Source of the DNA: Armatimonadota bacterium
Lineage (GTDB): Bacteria; Armatimonadota; UBA5829; DSUL01
DNA length: 64,000 nucleotides
Direction: 5' to 3'
NCBI GenBank assembly: GCA_020846715.1
Contig: JADLDK010000018.1
Location: 1-64,000 of the forward strand
The first letter of the stretch is position 1; the number at the start of each line of letters is the position of its first letter. Both the position numbers and the translations under genes were made by a program. The notes beneath the pieces are model-generated. The model was not told where the DNA came from. It saw nothing but the letters and a program-made list of their open reading frames with translations, and did not search any database. Positions 31,989-41,060 of this stretch are shown here, piece by piece.

Positions 31989-33730
31989 TGTATGCAGCCG
32001 CAAAACCAAAAGGAGCTTGCAGGAGCGCAAAAGCCAGTCTGGATTGCCCGCGCGTCAGACTGAGCCGCCGCAGCGCCGGTTTCACGCTTATCGAGCTTCT
32101 GGTAGTGATCGCTATCACGTCCATTCTCGTGACACTGCTGATGGCGCCGCTGATCCAGGGTTTTACTATCACCAAGCGCACCCAGCTGACTGTGCTGGCG
32201 CAGGAGAGCGCCCGGCAGACACTGGAATCCGTGACGCGTGAGATTCAGAGCGCGGTTTATGTCTACGACAACTCTGGACAGGCGCTGAATCTGCCGGTTG
32301 TTGACCGCGATGGAAATCCAACCGTAGTTTCTGTGCCTTATGCGATGGTGGACCTGGTTCCGCCAAAGCTGATGATGCACTGTGATGCCGCCAGCCACCC
32401 CGCCAACAAGCCTCGAGATTATCCGCGTGGCGATCTCGCATGGCCAGTGTGTCCCTACACCCATACGGACGGCAAAGGCAACGATCAGGTCGAGGCGCGC
32501 CCGATTACTCCGGTGGAGCCAGACAGCACCATCGTGCGCTACTTTATCGGATTGCGAGACCCTTCCCAACCGTATTCCGGGGGCGGGAGCGGGTCGCTCC
32601 TGGCGGGCGATCAGGCGAATGGTTACGTCCTGTACAGGGCTGAGTTCCACCCGGACGATCCGACTCTGTTGCGCCAGGGTCCGGGCGGATTCATCCTGCA
32701 CGATCCCAATTTCTTCTATGACAGGGCGGCAGCTCCCAACGGCGAGACGTTTTCGGCTAACTGGAAGCGAGTTTCCAAGGTCGTCGGACCGGTCACTGAC
32801 GTTGACCTGGTCACTATTGACTTCAATACTGCCGGTCAGCCCATCGTCAATCCCGTTGTGCGGTTTGTGCCGCGCGCAGTTCGCAACGATGTGCTGACGC
32901 CCACAGAGATAGGGCGGGCGGCTGAGGGGGAACCCAACGCCCCGCCGACAACCTACCGCGCCAGCAGTGGACTCTGGTCGCCGGGCTATCAGGTTCGCCT
33001 GTACCGCAACATTGGCCAGCCGGGGCAGGCTGTCTATTACACGGCGCAGGACACAAACGGCGACGTGGTTATTATTGATGCGGCCACTGGCGATGCGGTA
33101 TTTGACATCACACAGTATCAGCGCGATGGCACGTTGACGGATGACAAGCCGAAAATGATGTTTCTGGTGGACCCGAACAAAGGTGAAGTTACCTTTGATA
33201 TCCCCGCTGAGCCTTTGACGCTGACGCCGGACAGGATCGCCAGGATCAACGCGGATTTCCACGCTGCTTACGGTCTGGAGGGGGCAGCCCTGCGAACTGT
33301 GCGTCTTACGCCGTTCGGTTTGAATCTGGCCAACAGCACTGTCAAGATCATCCCGGGTTCGGTGCGGGTGTTTGGGCCGGACTGGACTCCTGGGCCAAAC
33401 TACGGTCACCAGGTGCAGTATACGCGGGTATCTTCTCTCGCAGAAGACCCGAAGGGAAACCAGTTCTCCATCAACTTTGAGGACGGAGAGATCCGGTTTG
33501 ATTCGACACCCACCCGAAATATGCCGGAAAACGGGGATGGGCTTCAGGTGCTGTACTCCGTGCAGACAAATCAGCGGTTTGACACTGCTCAGGGAGACAT
33601 GCTGAGCGCGGATTATGTGACCAAGAACGTCTTGAGGGTAGAGGTGGCCTACCGCATTTTTGACGATCGGAACAGGCCGCAACAGATGTCGCTTGCCAAT
33701 AATGTCCTGGTCCGGAATTTCCACAGGTAG
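31985..33730 (+). CDS. Large PilW-like minor prepilin
   Basis: 581 residues. A prepilin signal begins near residue 28, RRSAG|FTLIELLVVIAITSILVTLL, after a long leader of about 32 residues. The extracellular part is beta-rich and unusually long. A segment S-I-N-F-x-x-G-E-I-R-F-D ... L-Q-V-L-Y near residues 490-530 resembles one in the neighbouring large pilin. The start ATG 31985 overlaps the upstream stop (ATGA). Likely a minor pilin; some PilW proteins help to display adhesins or start assembly. No other family recognised. Confidence 0.85.
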   Translation: MMYAAAKPKGACRSAKASLDCPRVRLSRRSAGFTLIELLVVIAITSILVTLLMAPLIQGFTITKRTQLTVLAQESARQTLESVTREIQSAVYVYDNSGQALNLPVVDRDGNPTVVSVPYAMVDLVPPKLMMHCDAASHPANKPRDYPRGDLAWPVCPYTHTDGKGNDQVEARPITPVEPDSTIVRYFIGLRDPSQPYSGGGSGSLLAGDQANGYVLYRAEFHPDDPTLLRQGPGGFILHDPNFFYDRAAAPNGETFSANWKRVSKVVGPVTDVDLVTIDFNTAGQPIVNPVVRFVPRAVRNDVLTPTEIGRAAEGEPNAPPTTYRASSGLWSPGYQVRLYRNIGQPGQAVYYTAQDTNGDVVIIDAATGDAVFDITQYQRDGTLTDDKPKMMFLVDPNKGEVTFDIPAEPLTLTPDRIARINADFHAAYGLEGAALRTVRLTPFGLNLANSTVKIIPGSVRVFGPDWTPGPNYGHQVQYTRVSSLAEDPKGNQFSINFEDGEIRFDSTPTRNMPENGDGLQVLYSVQTNQRFDTAQGDMLSADYVTKNVLRVEVAYRIFDDRNRPQQMSLANNVLVRNFHR

Positions 33731-33736
33731 TCCGCT

Positions 33737-36382
33737 ATGTATGAGTTAAGATCAAAAGCTGGCCGAAGCGGCGGTGTGCCTTCAGCGGGCTCTGTACCGG
33801 AGATCGGCAGACGTGCCATCGCTGGCAGGCTTATGCGCGCCAACAGCGGTCAGTCGCTGATCATTGCCCTGTCAGTGATGTTTGTGCTGGTGTTTCTGGG
33901 TACCATTTTCGTCACGATGATCGGCCGGAACCTGCAGAGCGCTTTCCGATCCGGAGACGTTTTGACTGCCAGGCAGGCTGCTGAGGCCGGCATTAGCCTG
34001 GCGCACAAGATGCTGCTTTACAGCGAGGATGGTGCCGACTGGCGCCCGACACCTGCCAACCTCGATCCCAAGACTCCATTGAACGAGGTTAATCCGGATA
34101 TCCAGTGGCTGCGTCCTTATGCTGTGGCGGAAAACGCCTCTACCGGCGCGGGTCCCACAGGCGGGTTCACCAGTTTTCTCAGTGGCAACGGACGCTATCT
34201 GCTGAAGGTCAGCTACAATCCCGATCCGCGCGACCCGATGAGCCGCTACATCAAGATTGAGTCTATCGGTCGCGTTGGTGTCGTTGACAATGACTTCCAG
34301 GGCTCCGGCCAGCCGGATCCGACAACACTTGCCAACAGCGGCCCCATCCGCCTGCGTCAGGAGTTGACGGCCTATCAACCTATTGGAATCACAGATTATG
34401 CGCGCTTCATTACGAACAAGAGCAAGCGCGCAGAGTCTTTTTCGCTGGGCAAGGCAATAGGAGCCTTGCCGATGCAGCTTGGCGGGCGCATTGCGGGAAT
34501 GCCGCGCTCCGCTCCAGTTCGCGTCAATGGCAATCTGCGGTGGAGCGGGAATGTCGATTTGTATCTTCGCGCTGTCCAGGCCGCTGATGACTCCGGGGCG
34601 GCGAATCAGATTCTGCCAGCGGACGGTGTAGAAGTTGCTGGAGAGATCACGGCGGATGCAAATGCTGACGTCAAGCTGTTCCGCTACCTGAGTGGTGCGA
34701 CTTCCACACCACTCGGTCCCGGATTGGTCTCGCGCGCTCAGGACTTCAGTACCTATCAGGGGCTTTACAGAGACGGTTCCGATATGCCGGATTCCAAGGG
34801 GTACGCCAGAGGTGTGAAGCGTCTGGAGCCACCACTCATTGATCAGGAGGACCCGGCCAGCGGAGTAGAGCGCTTCCTTCGTGTCACGCGGGATTCCGGT
34901 CAGTGGGTACCTCTCGGAAACCGGTTCCAAAACAGCGGACGCTTCGGCTGGGGTGATGGGCTCTACATTGGAAACTCTTCTGACACTCAGCAGGCAGGCA
35001 GCTCCATGTTCGGGGGAGTTCAGACCCTGCAGACCGAGTGGACACATCCAGACGGCAAAGGCAACTGGCAGGGGGATCGGTATGTTCCGCCAGGCGCGGT
35101 TATTCACATAAATCCGGATGCGACGTTGACCATCACGCGCACAGACACAATAAAGGGAGGCCGTAAATACGTATGGTACGAGCTGTCTGGCGGCCGTCTT
35201 GTCCAGAGGCCAGACCTCGGGCCGACCATGACGATGCCGTACCCACCCAACGGCGTGGTGTATGCGGATGGCAATATTCGCATCTCAGGTGTCGTTGCGC
35301 CAAACCGTCAACTTACAGTAGTCTCCAATGAGAACATCTACATCGAAGGCAATGTTCTGAAGGGTGACCGCGATACCTCTGCAATATCGCTTCTTGCCCG
35401 CAAGAACATTGTCGTCAATACGACTCAGTTCTTGAGTCTCCCGCCGCTCGCTTCTCCGCTCTGGGAGTCGGCCTTTGGAGATTTTGGCCCGCCGTACGCT
35501 ATCAGGGTGACATCCGCCGCATCTTCGGACTTCACTGCGGACTTCAGCTTCGGGTATTGGTACTCAAATGCGCCGGGGCTGAATACGGCAGTCGATTACC
35601 CTGCCTGGGGTGACGGGCGCAAGTCTCACCTGTTCGTCCGGCAGGCTGGCGCGGGGGCTACGGCCAGCATCAACCTCTTTCTCAATGGACAGGCTTACGA
35701 TTTTGGCGGCGCATTCAACTACCTGATGAGCGACCCGACGACCCAGTGGACGCCGTTTGCGTACGAGGGGCAGGTGTTTCCGTTGCAGTTTGGCGCTGGT
35801 CCGGCCTCGCTTGACCCAACTCCGGGCGCTCAGAACACTTTGCAGATCGCGCTTCATCAAACAGGGCTGGAGCAGACGCGAGCAGACTACATGCTGCAGT
35901 CGATTGCTGTACTGCCGATGGACATTAACATTCAGGCGCTGATGTACGCACAGGACGGCTCATTCTTTGTCATTCCGGGTCCGTGGTTCAACAGTAACCC
36001 GGAAGACACACCCGACCAGATGGCAGGTCGCGGCGGTGTGCGGCCAGTGTATATCAAGAATCCGGCTTTTCCGTTCTACGGAGAACCTCTTGACATCAAG
36101 ATAACCGTTGACGGGGCGGTGGCCGAGAATATCCCTGCCTCGGAAGCCGATGTGGAGGCGTGGCTGCGCAAGTGGAGTGACATTCCAGCTAAGTACGGGT
36201 CGAGCGGTGAGGACACGGCGCATTCAGGCGAGGGAATCACCTTCCTGTACGACACCCATCTCGGCTTTCCCGTGGGGCCCGCTGGGCCGCTGCGAACGGA
36301 CCAGTTTGGCCGCGCGCTTCCAGTTACGCCAAAGCTGCCTGTGTCCCAGGATTTGATCTACGTCGGGCGCCTCTCAAGCTGA
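33737..36382 (+). CDS. PilX-like membrane-anchored minor pilus protein
   Basis: 881 residues. The N-terminal region (about 33-85) resembles the PilX N-terminal domain: NSGQSLIIALSVMFVLVFLGTIF, then A-R-Q-A-A-E-A-G-I-S-L-A, with an E in the post-helix A-x-x-A-E-A-G pattern; there is no F-x5-E leader. After this comes about 790 residues of beta-rich sequence, including G-N-I-R-I-S-G-V...N-I-Y-I-E-G-N-V suggesting short beta-helix turns near 515-540. It lies 6 bp after the PilW-like gene. ATG 33737 follows AGG by 9 nt. Far larger than classical PilX (about 200). Probably exposed with the pilus tip complex. Confidence 0.75.
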   Translation: MYELRSKAGRSGGVPSAGSVPEIGRRAIAGRLMRANSGQSLIIALSVMFVLVFLGTIFVTMIGRNLQSAFRSGDVLTARQAAEAGISLAHKMLLYSEDGADWRPTPANLDPKTPLNEVNPDIQWLRPYAVAENASTGAGPTGGFTSFLSGNGRYLLKVSYNPDPRDPMSRYIKIESIGRVGVVDNDFQGSGQPDPTTLANSGPIRLRQELTAYQPIGITDYARFITNKSKRAESFSLGKAIGALPMQLGGRIAGMPRSAPVRVNGNLRWSGNVDLYLRAVQAADDSGAANQILPADGVEVAGEITADANADVKLFRYLSGATSTPLGPGLVSRAQDFSTYQGLYRDGSDMPDSKGYARGVKRLEPPLIDQEDPASGVERFLRVTRDSGQWVPLGNRFQNSGRFGWGDGLYIGNSSDTQQAGSSMFGGVQTLQTEWTHPDGKGNWQGDRYVPPGAVIHINPDATLTITRTDTIKGGRKYVWYELSGGRLVQRPDLGPTMTMPYPPNGVVYADGNIRISGVVAPNRQLTVVSNENIYIEGNVLKGDRDTSAISLLARKNIVVNTTQFLSLPPLASPLWESAFGDFGPPYAIRVTSAASSDFTADFSFGYWYSNAPGLNTAVDYPAWGDGRKSHLFVRQAGAGATASINLFLNGQAYDFGGAFNYLMSDPTTQWTPFAYEGQVFPLQFGAGPASLDPTPGAQNTLQIALHQTGLEQTRADYMLQSIAVLPMDINIQALMYAQDGSFFVIPGPWFNSNPEDTPDQMAGRGGVRPVYIKNPAFPFYGEPLDIKITVDGAVAENIPASEADVEAWLRKWSDIPAKYGSSGEDTAHSGEGITFLYDTHLGFPVGPAGPLRTDQFGRALPVTPKLPVSQDLIYVGRLSS

Positions 36383-36622
36383 AGAGCAGCGCAAAGCGCG
36401 CTTGCTGCGCGCATGTCGGCGCTGAGACGGCCACAGCGCTGGCCAGCACGCTCCGCCCTCTGACAGCAAGGCGGTAACATAAGTTGGATAGGCGTGTTGT
36501 GCCGCCAACGTATAGGGGCGACAAGGGGCGCTGTTGAGCGCCAAATTCGAACAAAGTGTGACTCCACAGCGTCTCATGATAAGTAAGTGAGCCTGGTGCG
36601 TCTGGGAAGAAAATTTCACCTG

Positions 36623-39600
36623 ATGTTTGGACTGAACAAAGCAAAGATGCAAAATCTCTATGCGTGTTGCGTCGCGGTAGTGGTGAGCGCGTTCGCTCTG
36701 GTGGCCTGTACACCCTTGCACGCAGCCAGCTACGTCTATTCCCAGGGGCGCAAAACCATAAAGGTCTGTACACTGCTTCTGCCGACTGTGGACAACACGC
36801 GGGCACAGGGCGGCTACTCTCCGGCAGAGTGGAACGCTGGAATGTTTGCGGTACTCGATCAGCGCACAGACATCAAGCCCGCTGGCTGGGATCTGGTCAA
36901 CCCGCTGGCTCCGACGCTGATCACCGCCCGTATCGCTGCACGCTATGGCCTCTCGAGTCTGAATACGCCGCCGCGAGTCACCAAAGACCAGGCGTGGTAC
37001 TGGGACGTGAAGCTGGACGAAGTCACGCTGTCGCGTTTGCTTCAGTTCGACCTTGTTTATCTGCCCATTCCTTCGGGTGTGAGTGTTCAGCTCAATCCTG
37101 AGCAGCGGGATGTTCTGCGCAAGCTCGTGGACAGCGGGACGCAGTTGTGGATTGACTATGGCGGCGGATCTGGTGGAGCTTTCAGCAACGCCGCGTGCGG
37201 CGTTGACAGTGTCTTTTTTGGCGCCTACGACTTTGCCGCTGGTGGAGCGCGGCAGCCTGGCAATCCGGTTTCCCGCCACCACCCGATTCTCAGTTATCCG
37301 TTCTGGTTGAACCAGAATGAGATCAACCGGCTGGGCTCACCAACTGTCAGCTCTGTCATCACGGGCGGTGGCTCAGCTCTGGCAGCCGTGGTCACTGCGG
37401 GGAACGGAGCGCCGTACATAGCGGCTGGTCAGTACGGCTCCGGGCACGTCATTATGACCTCAACAAACATCGGTCAGGACATCGCCCGGGGGGTATTTGG
37501 CAACAACGCGTCTCTGGCTGCGCCGGAAGATTTGAAGCTCGCCTACAACATCATCGCGTGGGGATCCAACTATACGACCACGTTCCGGGACGCTTCGCAC
37601 TCCTCCTCTGCCAGTGAGGGCCCTGGAGCGCCACTGGTCAAGCGCTGGGAATATGCCGCCTCGGGTGGAGTTCCGGGCAACTCGGCCATCGTCTACAAGG
37701 GTGTCGTGTTTTACACGGACGTCAAGGGGACAGTACACGCTTTTGACGGCGTTCCCCAGCAGGACCTGGACAACGACGGCAGTCCAGACGACGGAATCCG
37801 TGACTATTCTATGGGCGCTCCGTTTGATCAGATATGGGAAATTGAAGTGCCTGACGGTAGATCCGGGCCGACGATGATTGTCTGGCCGGGTGGGGCGCCA
37901 TATCCCGCGGGTACGGATGTGCTCCTGGTCGCAGGTGGAGACGGCATCTACTCTATCGCTCCCTTCCAAATGCCTCTGGGTTCCGCGACGGCGGTGAAGC
38001 TGTTTGACGTTCCCAGTCCTGCGCCGGTAGCTCCGACGTACCACAACGGGATCGTCTATGCTGTTGGCACTTCCACCGGAACCGGAAGTCTGGCCGCTGG
38101 CACGCTGTATTGTTACGACGTTTCAATCGGGCAGCAGTGGGCGCAACCGGATGTCGCAGGAGCGAACTTCGGACTCGGCGCGCGCCCGGTCGCGCCAACC
38201 GTAGGGTGGGTGCGGGACGCCGGTTCTAACGCCCTGGATCTGGTCGCTTACTGGGACACTCAGACCGTGGGGCTTACGGGCGTTACCCCCAACGACCGGC
38301 TTTTGGCCGCTTTGATGTCTGTTCGCAACGAACCGCTCAAGCGGCTTGGCGCGAGCGTGGTGGCTACACGTTACAGCAATGCGTGGAACGTAGCTCAGCC
38401 CGGTGGAGCGCCACAGTGGAAGCTGTGGGCCCTGGACGCCACCAACTGTCTCGATCTCACGTCTCACCTTTCGACTGCCACTCCTGCGCCCGGACAGTGG
38501 CAGCTTGATCTTACGGGTCTGCCGGCGTGGATGACCGCCGTGACTCCGGTCTTTGCGGACTACCGCATCGCCCGTGACGACAGCGAGATCCCGAGCGGCG
38601 CGCCTCGCGGCGCGCAGAACTTCCGTCCGCGGACCTTCTATAGCCCGAAGCCTGAGCCCACCGCGGCGGCTGCATCTGGCATCACGTACCCGACCTGGGA
38701 GACCAACAACACCGTAGCGATGGGACCGGACGGAATCCTGTATATGGTTGGCACGAGGGGCAACGCCTCAATGGTTTATGCCCTGGCGGAGAGTGGGCCA
38801 CGCTTCAACCAGCTTGCTGGGGAAGCCGCGTATCCGGCAGTGTCTCTCAACTGCAGCACCTATCTGGACAAAGTGGATGACACTCTGTCAGGCATCACCT
38901 ATTTCCCGGCGTTCGACTACACGCTGGATACGACAAATAACGGCTCCGGTATAGCGCTGGCCAGTTTCCAGGCTGTTGGCCCACCGGCTGTGACGAATGA
39001 CGCTGTTTACGTGACTGCGACTGCTGCCACGTCGGACGGCGGGTCCGCTGTTGTACTTCTGGCTTTTGAGCGCAGCCACAAATTCCAGATCAAAATAGCG
39101 CCCGATGTGAACCTGTACGACACTGACGGACGTCCATTGCCGGTGCGTGTGTGGCAGCCAAACCCGTACGGGACGTCCGGCGGGGCTCAACCACTGCCCA
39201 TTCAGGAAGCGGCGCGAGTCTATGGCAACAACATTGACTACGGGCGTCGAGTCATCACTATCGACAATTTTGACCCGCCGAGCAACGCTCTTCTGATCAA
39301 CAACCGGCCGCTTCTGGCCGGCCTGCCCGTGCACGTTTTTGTCGGAGACGTGGAGGTTTCGGCGGATTCGACGGCTTTCAGTAACCTCAAGTGGTACTAT
39401 GTCGCCTACATGCCCGAAGTGCCGCCGGTGGCCAACTGCACCCTTGGTCCGGGCAGCCGGGATGCCTCCCGGGCAGTCTCTCCTCCAACTGTGCTGGGAG
39501 AGTATGTCTATTTTGGAACAGCCAGCGGACACATCTATGCTGTCAAGACCAATGCGACGCCTTCCCGAGGGAAACAGGTCTTCGGGGTGGACACTAACTA

Positions 39601-41047
39601 CCATCGGCAGTGGGAGTGCGCGGGCTCTACAGGTCTGAACCCTGGCGGCCAGGCCTCAACAGATGTCGTCTGGCAGGAGGCTGTTAGCCGCAGTGGGCTC
39701 GTACGGCCCTTGGCTGGAGCGGGTGGGCTGCTGGCGGCAGTCAGCGACACCGGTATTGCGGTCTTCGACTCTCCCGGGACGCTGATTGTGGATAACAACC
39801 GGATTCTGGAAGTGGACGCTGGCGCCAAGATCGTATGGAGCATAGACGGAACCTACGACCAGAAGACGCATGGGATGGACTTTGTGACCGCTCCGACAGG
39901 CCTCTCTGTCAAGAAGACGCCCTTTGCCCGTCCGTCAGTAGCTCGGTTCACTGATCAGAACAACCTGCTGATTTGCGATACCGGTAACAACCGGATTGTC
40001 CAGTGCGACCGCGCCGGGCAGACTCTGTTGCGAATTCGAGATTTTGAAGACCCGCGCAATCTGCTTCCCAGCGGTGCCCCAAAGTCGCTGAATGGCCCGG
40101 TTGACGTGAGGATGTGGCAGGGAGTCGAGCCGGATCCGGCCCTTGAGATCAATCCTCCTATGGCCTACGTGTATCACTATCTGGTAGCCGATCGGAACAA
40201 CTACCGGATACTGGATCTGGTCGTGCGCTACGACGCTAACGGCAATCCGCTGCCGTCACCGGGTACGCCGGCATTGACTCCAGATCAGGACCCTCCGGTC
40301 ATCCTGAACTGGGTCAGCGCATCCGGCAGTTACGGGCGCAAACTGATGTATGAGTCCGCCCAGGTATTTCCACGGGATAACCAGGGGAACATGGACGTGC
40401 TGGCGCTTGTCTCCAACTATACGACAAACGCCCAGTACGACCCTAATACGGGTGTAACGGATCCAGCTCCGGCGCAGGGAGAAGGCGGCGCGATTGTAGA
40501 GCTGGATTACGGGCAGGTGAGCGGGCCAGCTGGATCGGTTAAGTGGACTTACCATCAGCCCGGCAAGATCATCGGAGAAATCCGCGCCATCAATGACAAT
40601 GGGGCGCAGCGCAAACTCGTGAACCCGCGTTTCTTCGAGAGAACCTTCTCCCGCAATGGCTCCAGAGACATCATCTGTGATCGCGCCGGTGTGTGGGAGC
40701 TGGACACAAGCGCCGCGGCCAACGGCATTGCGCCAGTGCTGTGGAGCTACCCCGGAGAAGCCTACCGGACAGTTCGTGGAGTCCCGCTGCTCGCGTCCTC
40801 TGCCAAAGTCCTGCCCAATGGTAACTGCCTGATCTCCAATGAATATACCGGACTTGGCGCGAGTGGTAACGATTTCCACGGAGAAGTTTTCGAAGTTCAG
40901 AGGCTGGACGCCAGTGGTCAACCTCAGGTTCCGGCGCCGATTGTGTGGTCGGCGCCGGCGGTGAAGCCAGATGCGTTCGGGCAGCCACAGCAGGTTATCG
41001 AAGGGAGTTATATCCTTGAGCAGCCAACGTTTGCTGACCGCAGATAG
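36623..41047 (+). CDS. Giant secreted GATase-like plus PQQ/NHL beta-propeller protein
   Basis: About 1,474 residues. A signal sequence (YACCVAVVVSAFALVAC) has a lipobox-like L-V-A-C, so either a lipoprotein or cleavage after L-H-A is possible. Residues about 30-300 resemble a type-1 glutamine-amidotransferase-like fold (FDLVYLPIPSGV...LVDSGTQLWIDYGGG). The rest contains PQQ-type propeller repeats (VVFYTDVKGTVHAFDG, VLLVAGGDGIYSI, VYFGTASGHIYAVK) and a later NHL-like part (LLICDTGNNRIVQCDRAG). ATG 36623 is tentative; GTG 36587 is an alternative with no ribosome-binding site. Its place between minor pilins and pilM suggests a pilus-associated surface protein, analogous to PilY1. Not proven. Confidence 0.7.
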   Translation: MFGLNKAKMQNLYACCVAVVVSAFALVACTPLHAASYVYSQGRKTIKVCTLLLPTVDNTRAQGGYSPAEWNAGMFAVLDQRTDIKPAGWDLVNPLAPTLITARIAARYGLSSLNTPPRVTKDQAWYWDVKLDEVTLSRLLQFDLVYLPIPSGVSVQLNPEQRDVLRKLVDSGTQLWIDYGGGSGGAFSNAACGVDSVFFGAYDFAAGGARQPGNPVSRHHPILSYPFWLNQNEINRLGSPTVSSVITGGGSALAAVVTAGNGAPYIAAGQYGSGHVIMTSTNIGQDIARGVFGNNASLAAPEDLKLAYNIIAWGSNYTTTFRDASHSSSASEGPGAPLVKRWEYAASGGVPGNSAIVYKGVVFYTDVKGTVHAFDGVPQQDLDNDGSPDDGIRDYSMGAPFDQIWEIEVPDGRSGPTMIVWPGGAPYPAGTDVLLVAGGDGIYSIAPFQMPLGSATAVKLFDVPSPAPVAPTYHNGIVYAVGTSTGTGSLAAGTLYCYDVSIGQQWAQPDVAGANFGLGARPVAPTVGWVRDAGSNALDLVAYWDTQTVGLTGVTPNDRLLAALMSVRNEPLKRLGASVVATRYSNAWNVAQPGGAPQWKLWALDATNCLDLTSHLSTATPAPGQWQLDLTGLPAWMTAVTPVFADYRIARDDSEIPSGAPRGAQNFRPRTFYSPKPEPTAAAASGITYPTWETNNTVAMGPDGILYMVGTRGNASMVYALAESGPRFNQLAGEAAYPAVSLNCSTYLDKVDDTLSGITYFPAFDYTLDTTNNGSGIALASFQAVGPPAVTNDAVYVTATAATSDGGSAVVLLAFERSHKFQIKIAPDVNLYDTDGRPLPVRVWQPNPYGTSGGAQPLPIQEAARVYGNNIDYGRRVITIDNFDPPSNALLINNRPLLAGLPVHVFVGDVEVSADSTAFSNLKWYYVAYMPEVPPVANCTLGPGSRDASRAVSPPTVLGEYVYFGTASGHIYAVKTNATPSRGKQVFGVDTNYHRQWECAGSTGLNPGGQASTDVVWQEAVSRSGLVRPLAGAGGLLAAVSDTGIAVFDSPGTLIVDNNRILEVDAGAKIVWSIDGTYDQKTHGMDFVTAPTGLSVKKTPFARPSVARFTDQNNLLICDTGNNRIVQCDRAGQTLLRIRDFEDPRNLLPSGAPKSLNGPVDVRMWQGVEPDPALEINPPMAYVYHYLVADRNNYRILDLVVRYDANGNPLPSPGTPALTPDQDPPVILNWVSASGSYGRKLMYESAQVFPRDNQGNMDVLALVSNYTTNAQYDPNTGVTDPAPAQGEGGAIVELDYGQVSGPAGSVKWTYHQPGKIIGEIRAINDNGAQRKLVNPRFFERTFSRNGSRDIICDRAGVWELDTSAAANGIAPVLWSYPGEAYRTVRGVPLLASSAKVLPNGNCLISNEYTGLGASGNDFHGEVFEVQRLDASGQPQVPAPIVWSAPAVKPDAFGQPQQVIEGSYILEQPTFADRR

Positions 41048-41060
41048 GAAATCGAAGACG

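Noticed and set aside
31943-33724. A minus-strand frame of 593 codons opposite the PilW-like gene
   Set aside because: The plus frame has a prepilin signal and operon overlaps, while the minus frame is low in sensible domains, so it is a GC-rich shadow.
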